Positions 9,193 through 18,405 of a DNA stretch of 64,000 nt are shown one piece after another (within the stretch, counting starts at the first letter, position 1; each line of letters begins with the position of its first letter). The stretch spans positions 3,596,001 through 3,660,000 of the forward strand of contig NZ_JAVDVK010000001.1 of assembly GCF_031456835.1 (NCBI RefSeq), read 5' to 3'. This DNA comes from Leifsonia shinshuensis (GTDB lineage Bacteria > Actinomycetota > Actinomycetes > Actinomycetales > Microbacteriaceae). Under the pieces are notes generated by a model. It saw only the letters and a list, made by a program, of their open reading frames with translations, searched no databases and was not told the origin of the DNA. The position numbers were made by a program, and so were the translations under genes.

Positions 9193-10655
9193 TGGATGAG
9201 AAGGCTCTGCTGGAGCGCGTGCCGGACGGACTGTACATCGGCGGCGAGTGGACGACCGGATCGGCCGGCACGTTCCCCGTCTACGACCCGGCGACCGGCA
9301 ACCGGATCGCCGAGATCGCGGACGCATCCCCCGAGGACGGCATCCGCGCGCTCGACGCGGCGGTCGCGGCCGCCGACGACTGGGCGGCCACGCCGGCCCG
9401 GCAGCGCGGCGAGATCCTGCGCCGCGCGTTCGACCTGCTGCAGGAGCGGCGCGACGAATTCGCGCTGCTGATGACGCTCGAGATGGGCAAGCCGCTCGCG
9501 GAGGCCAGCGGCGAGGTCACCTACGGCGGCGAGTTCCTGCGCTGGTTCTCCGAGGAGGCCGTGCGCATCACCGGGCGGTACGGCGCCAATCCGGAAGGCA
9601 CCGGGCGGATGATCGTGTCGCAGCATCCCGTCGGTCCGTGCTTCCTCATCACGCCCTGGAACTTCCCGCTCGCGATGGCGACGCGCAAGATCGCGCCGGC
9701 GCTCGCCGCGGGCTGCACGGTCGTCATCAAGCCGGCCGAACTCACCCCGCTCACGACCCTCTACTTCGCGAAGCTCCTCGAGGATGCAGGCCTCCCGGGC
9801 GGTGTGCTCAACGTGGTCACGACGACGACCTCCGGCAAGGTGTCCGCACCGATCATCGCGGACCCGCGCCTCCGGAAGCTCTCGTTCACCGGCTCGACCG
9901 AGGTCGGCAGGAAGCTGCTGCAGCAGGCCTCCGAGAACGTGCTCCGCACCTCCATGGAACTCGGCGGCAACGCGCCCTTCGTGATCTTCGACGACGCGGA
10001 CCTCGACAAGGCGGTCGACGGCGCCATGCTCGCCAAGTTCCGCAACATCGGCGAGGCCTGCACGGCCGCCAACCGGTTCATCGTGCACGAGGCGGTCGCC
10101 GACGAGTTCGCCCGGCGCGTGACCGAGCGGGTGAACGGCCTCAAGGTCGGACGCGGAACCGAGGAGGGCGTCACCATCGGCCCGCTCATCAACGAGGGCG
10201 CCATCGACAAGGCGTCCGAGCTGCTCCAGGATGCGGTCACCCGCGGCGCGTCCGTGCTCACCGGCGGTTCGCGCGTCGAGGGCACCGGCACGTTCTTCGA
10301 GCCGACAGTGGTGACGGACGTGCGCGCGGGCAGCGAGATCCTGCGGCAGGAGATCTTCGGGCCGGTCCTCTCGATCGTGCGGTTCTCCGACGAGGACGAG
10401 GCGGTGCGGCTCGCGAACGACACCGAGTACGGGCTCGTCTCGTACGTGTTCACCAAAGATCTGGCCCGGGGCCAGCGGATGATCGAACGGCTGGAGACCG
10501 GGATGATGGGCCTGAATGTCGGCGTCGTCTCCAACGCGGCGGCGCCGTTCGGCGGGGTCAAGCAGTCCGGGCTCGGACGCGAGGGCGGCTTCGAGGGCAT
10601 CCACGAGTACCTCAACACCAAGTACACGCTCACGCCGAACCCGTTCGGAGCCTGA
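9192..10655 (+). CDS. gabD: NAD(P)-dependent aldehyde / succinate-semialdehyde dehydrogenase
   Basis: 487 residues, full length for the ALDH superfamily. Glu256 in MELGGN and the nucleophile Cys290 in GEACTAANRF are present, as are the cofactor strand FTGSTEVG and the C-terminal AAPFGGVKQSGLGREGG typical of succinate-semialdehyde dehydrogenases. It oxidises an aldehyde to the acid, classically succinic semialdehyde to succinate. It overlaps the regulator upstream and is followed after one base by a thiolase. The neighbours (thiolase, SDR) suggest a carboxylic-acid or amino-acid breakdown route in which the true aldehyde may differ, so the gabD label is tentative. Confidence 0.85.
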   Translation: MDEKALLERVPDGLYIGGEWTTGSAGTFPVYDPATGNRIAEIADASPEDGIRALDAAVAAADDWAATPARQRGEILRRAFDLLQERRDEFALLMTLEMGKPLAEASGEVTYGGEFLRWFSEEAVRITGRYGANPEGTGRMIVSQHPVGPCFLITPWNFPLAMATRKIAPALAAGCTVVIKPAELTPLTTLYFAKLLEDAGLPGGVLNVVTTTTSGKVSAPIIADPRLRKLSFTGSTEVGRKLLQQASENVLRTSMELGGNAPFVIFDDADLDKAVDGAMLAKFRNIGEACTAANRFIVHEAVADEFARRVTERVNGLKVGRGTEEGVTIGPLINEGAIDKASELLQDAVTRGASVLTGGSRVEGTGTFFEPTVVTDVRAGSEILRQEIFGPVLSIVRFSDEDEAVRLANDTEYGLVSYVFTKDLARGQRMIERLETGMMGLNVGVVSNAAAPFGGVKQSGLGREGGFEGIHEYLNTKYTLTPNPFGA

Positions 10656-10656
10656 C

Positions 10657-11847
10657 GTGGCCAACGCAGAAGCGGTCATCGTCGACGTCGTCCGCACCCC
10701 GTCGGGCCGGGGGAAGCCGGACGGGGAGCTGTCCGACATCCACCCGGCCGACCTCCTCGCCGGCGTGCTGCTCGAACTGGTGGGGCGCACCGGGATCGAC
10801 CCGGCCGTGATCGACGACGTGATCGGCGGATGCGTCACCCAGTCGGGCGAGCAGGCCGGCAACATCACGCGCACGGCCGTGCTCAGCGCGGGATTCCCCG
10901 AGAGCGTGCCGGCGGTGACGATCGACCGCCAGTGCGGGTCCAGCCAGCAGGCGGCCGCGTTCGCCGCGCAGGGCGTGATCTCCGGGGCCTACGACGTCGT
11001 CATCGCGTGCGGCGTGGAGTCGATGAGCCGGGCGCCGATGGGGTCCAACGTGCAGGGCGCCCGGCTCGGCGGCGAGCTGCTCGCCGGGCGGTATCCCGAC
11101 GGGCTGGTGAACCAGGGCGTCGCGGCGGAGCTCATCGCCGACCGCTGGGGGTTCAGCCGCGCGCAGCTGGACGACTACGCGGCCGAGTCGCACGGCCGCG
11201 CCGCCTGGTCGGCGGCGAACGGCGCCTACGACGGAGAGCTGATCGCCGTGCCGACGCCCGACTCGGGCAGCGTCATCGCCGACGAGACCATCCGGCCCGG
11301 CACGACCCCGGAGAAGCTCGCGCAGCTGCAGCCGGTGTTCCGCACCGAGCGGCTGGCCCAGCGGTTTCCGCAGCTGGAGTGGCGGATCACAGCGGGCAAC
11401 TCGTCGCCCCTCACCGACGGGGCGTCGGCCGCGCTGATCATGAGTGCGGACGCCGCGAAGCGGCTGGGCCTGCGCCCTCGCGCGCGCTTCCACTCGTTCG
11501 CGGTCGCGGGGAGCGACCCGTTGCTGATGCTGACCGGCATCCTGCCCGCGACGCGCAAGCTGCTCGACCGCAGTGGCGTCTCGCTCGACGAGATCGACGC
11601 GTACGAGGTGAACGAGGCGTTCGCGCCCATCCCGCTGCTGTGGCAGCAGGAGTTCGGCGCCGACGCGTCCAAGCTGAACCCGCGCGGCGGGGCCATCGCC
11701 CTCGGGCACGCGCTGGGTTCGTCCGGCACGCGCCTCCTCGCGACCCTGCTCAACGAAGTGGAGGCGCGGGGCGGCCGCTACGGCCTCCAGACCATGTGCG
11801 AGGGCGGCGGCACGGCGAACGCGACGCTGATCGAAGTGCTGCGCTGA
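10657..11847 (+). CDS. Acetyl-CoA acetyltransferase / 3-ketoacyl-CoA thiolase
   Basis: 396 residues from GTG at 10657, one base after the preceding stop; the longer upstream frame is a shadow of gabD. All thiolase catalytic parts are visible: nucleophile Cys93 in DRQCGSSQQA, NEAFAP, His351 in GHALGSSGTR, and Cys381 in MCEGGGTANA. The enzyme cleaves 3-ketoacyl-CoA with CoA, or condenses two acetyl-CoA. Together with the following SDR, which resembles 3-hydroxyacyl-CoA dehydrogenases, it could carry out the last two steps of a beta-oxidation-like pathway. Substrate not determinable. Confidence 0.9.
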   Translation: MANAEAVIVDVVRTPSGRGKPDGELSDIHPADLLAGVLLELVGRTGIDPAVIDDVIGGCVTQSGEQAGNITRTAVLSAGFPESVPAVTIDRQCGSSQQAAAFAAQGVISGAYDVVIACGVESMSRAPMGSNVQGARLGGELLAGRYPDGLVNQGVAAELIADRWGFSRAQLDDYAAESHGRAAWSAANGAYDGELIAVPTPDSGSVIADETIRPGTTPEKLAQLQPVFRTERLAQRFPQLEWRITAGNSSPLTDGASAALIMSADAAKRLGLRPRARFHSFAVAGSDPLLMLTGILPATRKLLDRSGVSLDEIDAYEVNEAFAPIPLLWQQEFGADASKLNPRGGAIALGHALGSSGTRLLATLLNEVEARGGRYGLQTMCEGGGTANATLIEVLR

Positions 11848-11910
11848 CCTGCGCCTTCTCGAAATGACCTTCCCGGACAACCGGGGATCCACGCGAAACG
11901 AAGGAGAACC

Positions 11911-12672
11911 ATGCAGCTCGACGGATGCTCCGCCCTCGTCACCGGCGGGGCGAGCGGACTCGGCAACGCGACCGCCCACGCGCTCACCGAGGCGGGCGCC
12001 CACGTCGTCATCCTCGACCTCCCGCGGTCGGAGGGGGAGAAAGCAGCGATCGCCCTCGGACCGACAGCCCGGTTCGTCGCGGCGGACGTGACCGACGAGG
12101 AGCAGGTGCAGGCGGCGGTCGACACGGCCTCCGGGCTCGCGCCACTCCGGGTGGTCGTCAACTGCGCCGGCATCGCAACAGCGGAGAAGGTCATCGGCCG
12201 CGAGGGACTCATCCCGCTGGAGCACTTCGAGCGGGTGATCCGGGTCAACCTGGTGGGCACGTTCAACGTCGTCCGGCTCGCGGCGGCGGCCATCGCGCAG
12301 ACCGAGCCCGTCGGCGAGGAACGCGGCGTCATCGTCAACACGGCGTCCGTCGCCGCATTCGACGGGCAGATCGGACAGCCCGCCTATTCGGCGTCCAAGG
12401 GCGGGGTGGCGGCCATGACGCTGCCGTTGGCGCGGGAGTTCGCGCGCAGCCTCATCCGCGTGATGACGATCGCGCCCGGCATCTTCGAGACGCCGATGAT
12501 GGCGGGGCTGCCGCAGGCGGCGCAGGACTCGCTGGCCGCGCAGGTGCCGCATCCGTCGCGGCTCGGGCGGCCGGCGGAGTACGCGGCGCTGGTGCGCGCG
12601 ATCGTCGAGAACCCCATGCTCAACGGCGAGACGATCCGCCTCGACGGCGCGATCCGCATGCAGCCCAAGTAG
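11911..12672 (+). CDS. SDR-family 3-hydroxyacyl-CoA dehydrogenase-like oxidoreductase
   Basis: 253 residues. The Rossmann motif [13 protein letters not shown] is at residues about 10-22, NCAGIA is the conserved NAG-type motif, and the catalytic pair is Tyr159/Lys163 in YSASKGG. The sequence through to the end ([36 protein letters not shown]) is like type-2 3-hydroxyacyl-CoA dehydrogenases (HSD17B10 group). Such enzymes oxidise L-3-hydroxyacyl-CoA with NAD+, the step before the thiolase encoded just upstream. A 63-bp gap with GAAGGAGAA ahead of ATG separates the two genes. Last gene of the operon, followed by a palindrome array. Confidence 0.88.
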   Translation: MQLDGCSALVTGGASGLGNATAHALTEAGAHVVILDLPRSEGEKAAIALGPTARFVAADVTDEEQVQAAVDTASGLAPLRVVVNCAGIATAEKVIGREGLIPLEHFERVIRVNLVGTFNVVRLAAAAIAQTEPVGEERGVIVNTASVAAFDGQIGQPAYSASKGGVAAMTLPLAREFARSLIRVMTIAPGIFETPMMAGLPQAAQDSLAAQVPHPSRLGRPAEYAALVRAIVENPMLNGETIRLDGAIRMQPK

Positions 12673-12695
12673 CCGCGACGGGCTGCGCCCACGCG

Positions 12696-12827
12696 ACATT
12701 CGTGCCGAATGTGGCGAAACGACCGCGGGAGGCCCACATTCGTGCCGAATGTCGCCCCACGCCCCGCGGGACATTCGTGCCGAATGTCGCGAAAGGGGCG
12801 CGCGGAGGCGACATTCGTGCCGAATGT
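12696..12827. repeat. Array of four 17-bp palindromes between convergent genes
   Basis: Four exact copies of ACATTCGTGCCGAATGT start at 12696, 12736, 12771 and 12811, with start-to-start distances of 40, 35 and 40. Each has 7-bp perfect arms around TGC. The first and third spacers resemble each other (GGCGAAAC and CGCGAAAG near their starts, G-rich ends). The array fills the gap between the SDR stop (12672, plus strand) and the ramB stop (12836, minus strand). The same core in reverse orientation recurs at 63501-63817. It could act as a bidirectional terminator or as a binding-site array. Confidence 0.9.
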
Positions 12828-12835
12828 GCTGCGCG

Positions 12836-14290
12836 TCAGGCGCCGGAGTGCGCCTCCAGGAAGGCGTACACGTCCGAGTCGTCGACGCCCGGGAACGAAC
12901 CAGAGGGCAGCGGCGACAGGATGTGCGCGTGCAGCCGCGCGCTCGGCCACGCCTTGCCCGCCCAGCGCCCGGAGAGGTCCGCCGGCGGGCGCTTGCAGCA
13001 CGACTCGTCGGGGCAGCGCGACTCCGCCCGGTCCGTCGTCTCGCGGCCCCGGAACCACTTCGCCTCGTCGAACGGGACGCCGACGGTGATCGAGAAGCCG
13101 CCCTCGGCGGTGGTCCCGGTCTGGGTCGCGCACCAGTACGTCCCGGCGGGGGTGTCGGTGTACTGGTACAGCTCCGTGGTGCGGTTGGTGTGCGTGAAGG
13201 CGGTGCGCGCTCCCCACTTGCGGCACACGACCTGCCCCTCGATGGAGCCGGTCACATCCGTCGGCAGCGGAAGCCCGTCGTTCTCGTACCCCTTGTAGAG
13301 GGCGCCGTCGTCGCCGACCCGGAGGAAGTGCATCGTCATGTCCAGGTGACTCGTCGCCAGGTTCGTCAGCCGCAGCGCCGCCGCCTCGTGGGTCACACCG
13401 AAGGCGTCGCGGAAGTCCTCGACCGCGAGGTCCTTGTCCTTCTTCGCCTGCTGGAGGAAGCCGACGGCGGCCTCGCGCGGCATCAGGCAGCAGGCCGCGA
13501 AGTAGTTGATCTCCAGCCGCTGGCGGAGGAAGTCGGCGTAGGAGGCGGGGCGCGTGTGCCCGAGCAGCCGGTGCGCCATCGCCTGCAGGGCCATCGAGCG
13601 GAGGCCGTGGCCGCCGGGGATGGACGCCGGCGGCAGGTAGATCCGCCCGTTCTCGAGGTCGGTGATCGACCGCGCCGACCGGGGGAGGTCGTTCACGTAG
13701 ATCAGCTCGAAGCCGAGCCGTTCCGCCATCACGCTGACCTCGCGGTGGGTGAGCGCCCCGCGCACGTGCCCGGATTCGCGCACCTGCTGCTCCGCGAGCT
13801 CCTCGATCTCGGGGATGTAGTTGTTCTCGCCGCGCATCCGCTCGCGCAGCTCGGTGTTGGCCCGGCGCGCCTCCTCCGGTGTGGCGATCGCCTCACTGGC
13901 GCGGCGGCTGAGCTCCCGATGCAGTCCGACCAGGGAGCGCAGCGTCTCCGTCGGCGTGCCCTTCGTCGGCTTCACCGCGGGCAGACCGAGAGACGCGTAC
14001 AGCGGGCCGCGCTGCGCCCGGGCCAGTTCGATCTCGAGGGCTGCGCGCTCGTCCGGCGGCTCGGCCGAGAGCAGGTCGGCCGGCTGCACGCCGAGAGCGC
14101 TCGCCAGCGCGCTGAGCAGCGAGATGCGGGGCTCGCGTTTGCCGTTCTCGATCAGCGACAGCTGGCTCGGGGCGACCCCTGCCGCGGCCCCCAAGTCGTC
14201 GAGGGTCATGCCCCGGCGCGTGCGGAAGTGCCGGATGCGGTGGCCGAGCGTGGCGACGTCGATGTCGCCGGTGTCCACGGGAGTGCTCAT
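12836..14290 (-). CDS. ramB: RamB-type XRE-family regulator of acetate / carbon metabolism
   Basis: 484 residues. An N-terminal helix-turn-helix (residues about 15-70: TLDDLGAAAGVAPSQLSLIENGKREP) is followed by an IrrE-like central domain with a degenerate metalloprotease motif (AMAHRLLGH, then LRQRLEINYFAACCLMP). The cysteine-containing C-terminal domain (CRKWGA, SRCPDESCCKR) is that of short-chain fatty acid regulators. In Corynebacterium glutamicum RamB controls acetate and glyoxylate genes; here the target is inferred from position. It is divergent from pckG, and a 16-bp palindrome lies 17 bp before its start, suggesting control of itself and pckG. Confidence 0.88.
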   Translation of the reverse strand: MSTPVDTGDIDVATLGHRIRHFRTRRGMTLDDLGAAAGVAPSQLSLIENGKREPRISLLSALASALGVQPADLLSAEPPDERAALEIELARAQRGPLYASLGLPAVKPTKGTPTETLRSLVGLHRELSRRASEAIATPEEARRANTELRERMRGENNYIPEIEELAEQQVRESGHVRGALTHREVSVMAERLGFELIYVNDLPRSARSITDLENGRIYLPPASIPGGHGLRSMALQAMAHRLLGHTRPASYADFLRQRLEINYFAACCLMPREAAVGFLQQAKKDKDLAVEDFRDAFGVTHEAAALRLTNLATSHLDMTMHFLRVGDDGALYKGYENDGLPLPTDVTGSIEGQVVCRKWGARTAFTHTNRTTELYQYTDTPAGTYWCATQTGTTAEGGFSITVGVPFDEAKWFRGRETTDRAESRCPDESCCKRPPADLSGRWAGKAWPSARLHAHILSPLPSGSFPGVDDSDVYAFLEAHSGA

Positions 14291-14306
14291 GGCTTCACGT
14301 TAGCGA

Positions 14307-14322
14307 AAGAATCGCGATTCTT
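14307..14322. promoter_or_regulatory. Operator-like perfect palindrome between ramB and pckG
   Basis: AAGAATCGCGATTCTT is a perfect 16-bp palindrome in the 115-bp divergent region, 17 bp before the ramB ATG and about 84 bp before pckG. A further GAATCGAAAT follows. A good candidate for an autoregulatory site; which protein binds it is unknown. Confidence 0.55.
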
Positions 14323-14405
14323 GAATCGAAATCTCTGGGTGCAAGCGGCCGAAGGTCGCGGATGCTGGATCTATCGCCGCTTCTTTCCACGAAAAGGACT
14401 CCGCC

Positions 14406-16238
14406 ATGAGCATCGCCGAGCTGCCCCTGACCGACGCCGCCCCCTCCGGCGGGATCGCCGCCGTGCGCGCGTGGGTGGACGACATCGCCGCCCTCACGCA
14501 GCCCGCCGAGGTCGTCTGGTGCGACGGATCGCTGGGGGAGGCCGACCGCCTCACCAAGCAGCTCGTCGCCGAAGGCAAGCTCATCCGCCTGAACCCGGAG
14601 TGGCGCCCGAACAGCTTCCTCGCGCGCACAGACCCGGGTGACGTGGCCCGCGTCGAGGACCGCACGTTCATCTGCTCGGTCGACGAGTCCGACGCCGGAC
14701 CGACCAACAACTGGCGGGAGCCCGAGAGCATGCGCGCCGAGCTGCGCGGCGTCTTCGCCGGCAGCATGCGCGGCCGCACGATGTACGTCGTGCCGTTCTC
14801 GATGGGCCCGGTCGGCGGTCCGCTCTCGCAGGTCGGCATCCAGCTCACGGATTCGGCGTACGTCGCGGTCAGCCTCGGGATGATGACCCGCGTCACCGAG
14901 ACGGTGCTCGACCTGATCGACGCCGGGCAGCCGTGGGTGCCGACCGTGCACAGCGTCGGCTACCCGCTGATCGATGCGCACGGCGTCGCCCGCGACGACG
15001 TGCCGTGGCCGTGCGACACCACGAAGTACATCGTCCAGTTCCCCGAGACCCGCGAGATCTGGTCTTACGGCTCGGGATACGGCGGCAACGCCATCCTGGC
15101 CAAGAAGTGCTTCGCGCTGCGCATCGCGTCGGTGATGGCGCGCGACGAGGGCTGGCTGGCCGAGCACATGCTCATCATCAAGGTGACCTCGCCCGAGGGG
15201 CGCGCCTTCCACTTCGCGGCGGCGTTCCCCTCGGCATGCGGCAAGACGAACCTCGCGATGCTGCAGCCGAGCATCCCCGGCTGGACGGTCGAGACGATCG
15301 GCGACGACATTGCGTGGCTGCGACCGGGTCCGGACGGCCGCCTGCGGGCGATCAACCCGGAGGCGGGCTTCTTCGGGGTCGCGCCCGGGACCGGCGAGAG
15401 CACGAACCGCACCGCGGTCGACACCCTGTGGGGCAACACGATCTTCACCAACGTGGCACTGCGCGACGACGGAGACGTCTGGTGGGAGGGGCTGACCGAC
15501 GAGCCCCCGGCGCACCTGATCGACTGGGAGGGGAAGGACTGGACGCCCGGGAGCGGTCGCCCGGCCGCGCATCCGAACTCCCGCTTCACCGTGAGCGCCG
15601 CGCAGTGCCCGTCAATCGCCGACGACTGGGACGCCTTCGACGGCGTGCCGATCGACGCGATCCTGTTCGGCGGACGCCGCGCGACCAACGTGCCGCTCGT
15701 GGCGCAGGCGCGCGACTGGCGGCACGGCGTGTTCCTCGGAGCGACGATCTCCTCGGAGCGGACGGCCGCCGCCGAGGGCACCGTCGGGGAGCTGCGGCGC
15801 GACCCGTTCGCGATGCTGCCGTTCTGCGGCTACAACATGGCCGACCACTGGGCGCACTGGCTCGAGGTGGGAGAGGCGCTGGGCGCGGACGCTCCCGAGG
15901 TCTTCCAGGTGAACTGGTTCCGTCGCGGTGACGACGGGCGCTTCCTGTGGCCCGGGTTCAGCGAGAATGCGCGCGTGATCGAGTGGATCGCGCGCCGGGT
16001 GGAGGGCACGGCGGGCAGCATCGAGACGCCCATCGGACGGCTGCCGCGGGTGGAGGACCTCGACCTCGACGGACTGGACCTCCCGGCGGAGGACGTGGAG
16101 GCGCTGTTCGAGGTCGACCGGTCCAGCTGGCTGGCCGAGTGCGACCTCACGGACGAGTTCTTCGACCGCTTCGGCACCCGCGTCCCCGCCGCCCTCCGCG
16201 CCGAGCTCGCGTCCCTCCGCTACCACCTCCGCGCCTGA
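14406..16238 (+). CDS. pckG: Phosphoenolpyruvate carboxykinase, GTP-dependent
   Basis: 610 residues, normal length for the GTP-using family. Recognisable parts are [35 protein letters not shown], the P-loop [12 protein letters not shown] with the family-specific cysteine at 278, and [14 protein letters not shown]. The enzyme converts oxaloacetate and GTP to phosphoenolpyruvate, CO2 and GDP, the first committed step of gluconeogenesis from TCA-cycle carbon, in the cytosol. AAAAGGA precedes the ATG by about 8 nt. Divergent ramB suggests acetate- or carbon-source-dependent control. Transcription probably ends at the long hairpin downstream. Confidence 0.97.
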   Translation: MSIAELPLTDAAPSGGIAAVRAWVDDIAALTQPAEVVWCDGSLGEADRLTKQLVAEGKLIRLNPEWRPNSFLARTDPGDVARVEDRTFICSVDESDAGPTNNWREPESMRAELRGVFAGSMRGRTMYVVPFSMGPVGGPLSQVGIQLTDSAYVAVSLGMMTRVTETVLDLIDAGQPWVPTVHSVGYPLIDAHGVARDDVPWPCDTTKYIVQFPETREIWSYGSGYGGNAILAKKCFALRIASVMARDEGWLAEHMLIIKVTSPEGRAFHFAAAFPSACGKTNLAMLQPSIPGWTVETIGDDIAWLRPGPDGRLRAINPEAGFFGVAPGTGESTNRTAVDTLWGNTIFTNVALRDDGDVWWEGLTDEPPAHLIDWEGKDWTPGSGRPAAHPNSRFTVSAAQCPSIADDWDAFDGVPIDAILFGGRRATNVPLVAQARDWRHGVFLGATISSERTAAAEGTVGELRRDPFAMLPFCGYNMADHWAHWLEVGEALGADAPEVFQVNWFRRGDDGRFLWPGFSENARVIEWIARRVEGTAGSIETPIGRLPRVEDLDLDGLDLPAEDVEALFEVDRSSWLAECDLTDEFFDRFGTRVPAALRAELASLRYHLRA

Positions 16239-16281
16239 CCCGTCCCCCCGCGCCGGGACCCCACCGTCGAGCGCCCCTTCA

Positions 16282-16341
16282 TCGAGTACACGAAAAGTGC
16301 ACGCGAATCGCCCGATTCACGTGCACTTTTCGTGTACTCGA
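16282..16341. terminator. 60-nt near-perfect hairpin between convergent genes
   Basis: Arms of 29 nt (16282-16310 and 16313-16341) begin TCGAGTACACGAAAAGTGCA and pair at 28 of 29 positions (C16304/A16319 mismatch) around a 2-nt CC loop. It lies between the pckG stop and the stop of the minus-strand ABC exporter. It can serve as a bidirectional terminator but is longer and more perfect than needed; its sequence differs from the 13-bp palindrome arrays. Confidence 0.85.
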
Positions 16342-16357
16342 GGGAGGGGGGAGGGGG

Positions 16358-18355
16358 TCAGACGAGGAGCTGGTGCTTGGCGAGGTCGCGGTAGAGGGGG
16401 GTCGTCTCGACGAGTTCGGAGTGGGTGCCGGTGCCGATGACGCGGCCGTGGTCGAGCACCACGATCTGGTCCGAGTCGACGACGGTGGACAGGCGGTGCG
16501 CGATCACGAGGAGCGTCCTGTCCTCGGCGACCGCGTCGATCGCCTCCCGCATCAGCTGCTCGTTGCGCCCGTCGAGGCTCGACGTGGACTCGTCCAGCAG
16601 CAGCACCGGAGGCGCCGCGAGCAGCGCCCGGGCGATCGCGAGACGCTGACGCTCTCCGCCGGAGAGCATGATGCCGTCCTCGCCGACCTGCGCGCTGAGC
16701 CCGAGCTCGTTGCGCTCCAGCACCTCGGTGAGGTTGACGGCGTGCAGCACGTCGATGCACTGCTCGTCGGTCGCACCGGGAGCCGCCAGCGTCAGGTTGT
16801 CGCGCAGCGTTCCGGCCAGCACCGGCGCATCCTGCTCGACGTAGCCGATCTGCGAGCGAAGCGCGACGCGGTCGAGGGTGCGCACATCCATCCCGCCGAA
16901 CCGCACCTCGCCGCCCTGCGGGTCGTAGAACCGCTCGACGAGGGCGAGGATGGTCGACTTGCCCGCCCCGGACGGCCCGACCAGCGCCGTGCGCTTGCCG
17001 CGCGGCACGCGGAAGCTGACCCCGTGCAGCACGCCGCCGTGCCGCGCCTGCGCCGCATCCGATCCCGCACCGGCGGCGGCCTCGGCCTCCGCGACGACGT
17101 CCGCGCCGGTCAGCGCCTCGAACGCCAGACGCTCGGGGGACGGTTCGGCGTCCACCCGGCCGGCGCCAGCCCGCCCAGCGGGAGCGGGGGCGGAGTCCGC
17201 GGCCCCGTCCTCTCCCGCACCCTCCGGGTACGCGAACCGCACGTCCACGAACTCGATCGCCGGCGCTTCGGGGGCGAGCCCCTCGTTGGCCGCTCCGACC
17301 GTCATGGCGAGCGGGGCGATGTCGCGGTCGTGCTGGTCCTCGGCGGGCAGGTCGAGGATCTCCTGGATGCGCCCCAGCGCACCGAGCGCCGAGTTCACGG
17401 CGGCGATGGCGCCGAAGGCCTGCCCGAGCGGCAGGATCATCATGAACAGGAACAGGATGAACGCCACCAGGTTCGCGATCGTGATCGCGCCGCTGGCCAC
17501 CCGGAAGCCGCCGACGCCCAGCACGACGAGGAACGACACCTGCATCGCGATCCCCGCCACCGGCACGACGAGGGCGGAGATCTTCGCGACCTGGATGCCC
17601 ATCCGCCACGCTCCCGTGGCGTCCTCGTCCACCGCCGCGATCTCGCGCTCTGTGGCGTTCGCCGCCCGGATGGTCCGCACCGAGCTGATCGCCCGCTCGA
17701 CGGCGGCGGCGAGATCGCCGACCTTGTTCTGCGCCTTCTGGCTCGCGACGCGGATGCGCCCGGAGAGCAGCACGACGGTCACGACCGAGATCGCGACGAC
17801 GAGCACGGTGAGCCCGAGGAGCACGGGATCGATGATGAGCATCGCGATGAGCGCGCCGATGAACGTCAGGGCGCCGCCGATGGCCTCCACGAGTCCCTGG
17901 GTCAGCACGGCGCGCAGCAGCGTGGTGTCGGAGCCGACCCGCGAGACGAGGTCGCCGGTGCGCCGGGTGTCGAACTCGCTGATCGGCAGGCGCAGCATCC
18001 GTCCGACCAGCTTGCGCCGCGACGAGAGCACCACGCCTTCGCCCGTCCGCTGCAGCAGGTAGTGCTGGTAGCCGGAGATGAGGGCGGACACCACGACCAG
18101 GGCGACGAGGCCCCAGACGAGGCCGTTCAGCGGCTGCTGCTTGCCGACGAGGTCGATCACCTGGCTGACGAGCAGCGGCTGGGCGAGGCTTGCGGCTGCG
18201 CCCAGGATGCTGAGCACGACGACGACGGACAGCACCCGCTTGTGCTCGAGCAGGTACGGCAGCAGCTGGGAGAACCTCGCGCGGGGCCCGGCGTCGTCGG
18301 CGGGACGGCCGAAGCCGCGTCGGCGGCGCGGGGAGGCGGTGGAGGTGGTCGACAT
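16358..18355 (-). CDS. ABC exporter half-transporter (membrane domain fused to ATPase)
   Basis: 665 residues from ATG at 18355; the longer frame upstream lacks the family's start. An N-terminal six-helix ABC_membrane domain begins LPYLLEHKRVLSVVVVLSIL. The ATPase domain has Walker A VGPSGAGKST, signature LSGGERQRLAIARALL, Walker B LLLDESTSSLDG and the H-loop IAHRLST. Such proteins work as homo- or heterodimers exporting drugs, lipids or peptides. Odd: about 65 Ala/Gly/Glu-rich residues are inserted between the first ATPase strand (FAYPEG) and HGVSFRVP. No partner gene lies adjacent, so a homodimer is likely. Substrate unknown. Confidence 0.9.
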   Translation of the reverse strand: MSTTSTASPRRRRGFGRPADDAGPRARFSQLLPYLLEHKRVLSVVVVLSILGAAASLAQPLLVSQVIDLVGKQQPLNGLVWGLVALVVVSALISGYQHYLLQRTGEGVVLSSRRKLVGRMLRLPISEFDTRRTGDLVSRVGSDTTLLRAVLTQGLVEAIGGALTFIGALIAMLIIDPVLLGLTVLVVAISVVTVVLLSGRIRVASQKAQNKVGDLAAAVERAISSVRTIRAANATEREIAAVDEDATGAWRMGIQVAKISALVVPVAGIAMQVSFLVVLGVGGFRVASGAITIANLVAFILFLFMMILPLGQAFGAIAAVNSALGALGRIQEILDLPAEDQHDRDIAPLAMTVGAANEGLAPEAPAIEFVDVRFAYPEGAGEDGAADSAPAPAGRAGAGRVDAEPSPERLAFEALTGADVVAEAEAAAGAGSDAAQARHGGVLHGVSFRVPRGKRTALVGPSGAGKSTILALVERFYDPQGGEVRFGGMDVRTLDRVALRSQIGYVEQDAPVLAGTLRDNLTLAAPGATDEQCIDVLHAVNLTEVLERNELGLSAQVGEDGIMLSGGERQRLAIARALLAAPPVLLLDESTSSLDGRNEQLMREAIDAVAEDRTLLVIAHRLSTVVDSDQIVVLDHGRVIGTGTHSELVETTPLYRDLAKHQLLV

Positions 18356-18405
18356 GACGGTGGCTCCGTTCGGGGGAGGAAGGGGCGTCGGAGGCGGCGG
18401 TGCCG

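Noticed and set aside
9248..10810. 520-codon frame overlapping the aldehyde dehydrogenase
   Set aside because: Arg/Ala-rich shadow in a second frame; the dehydrogenase frame contains all the motifs.
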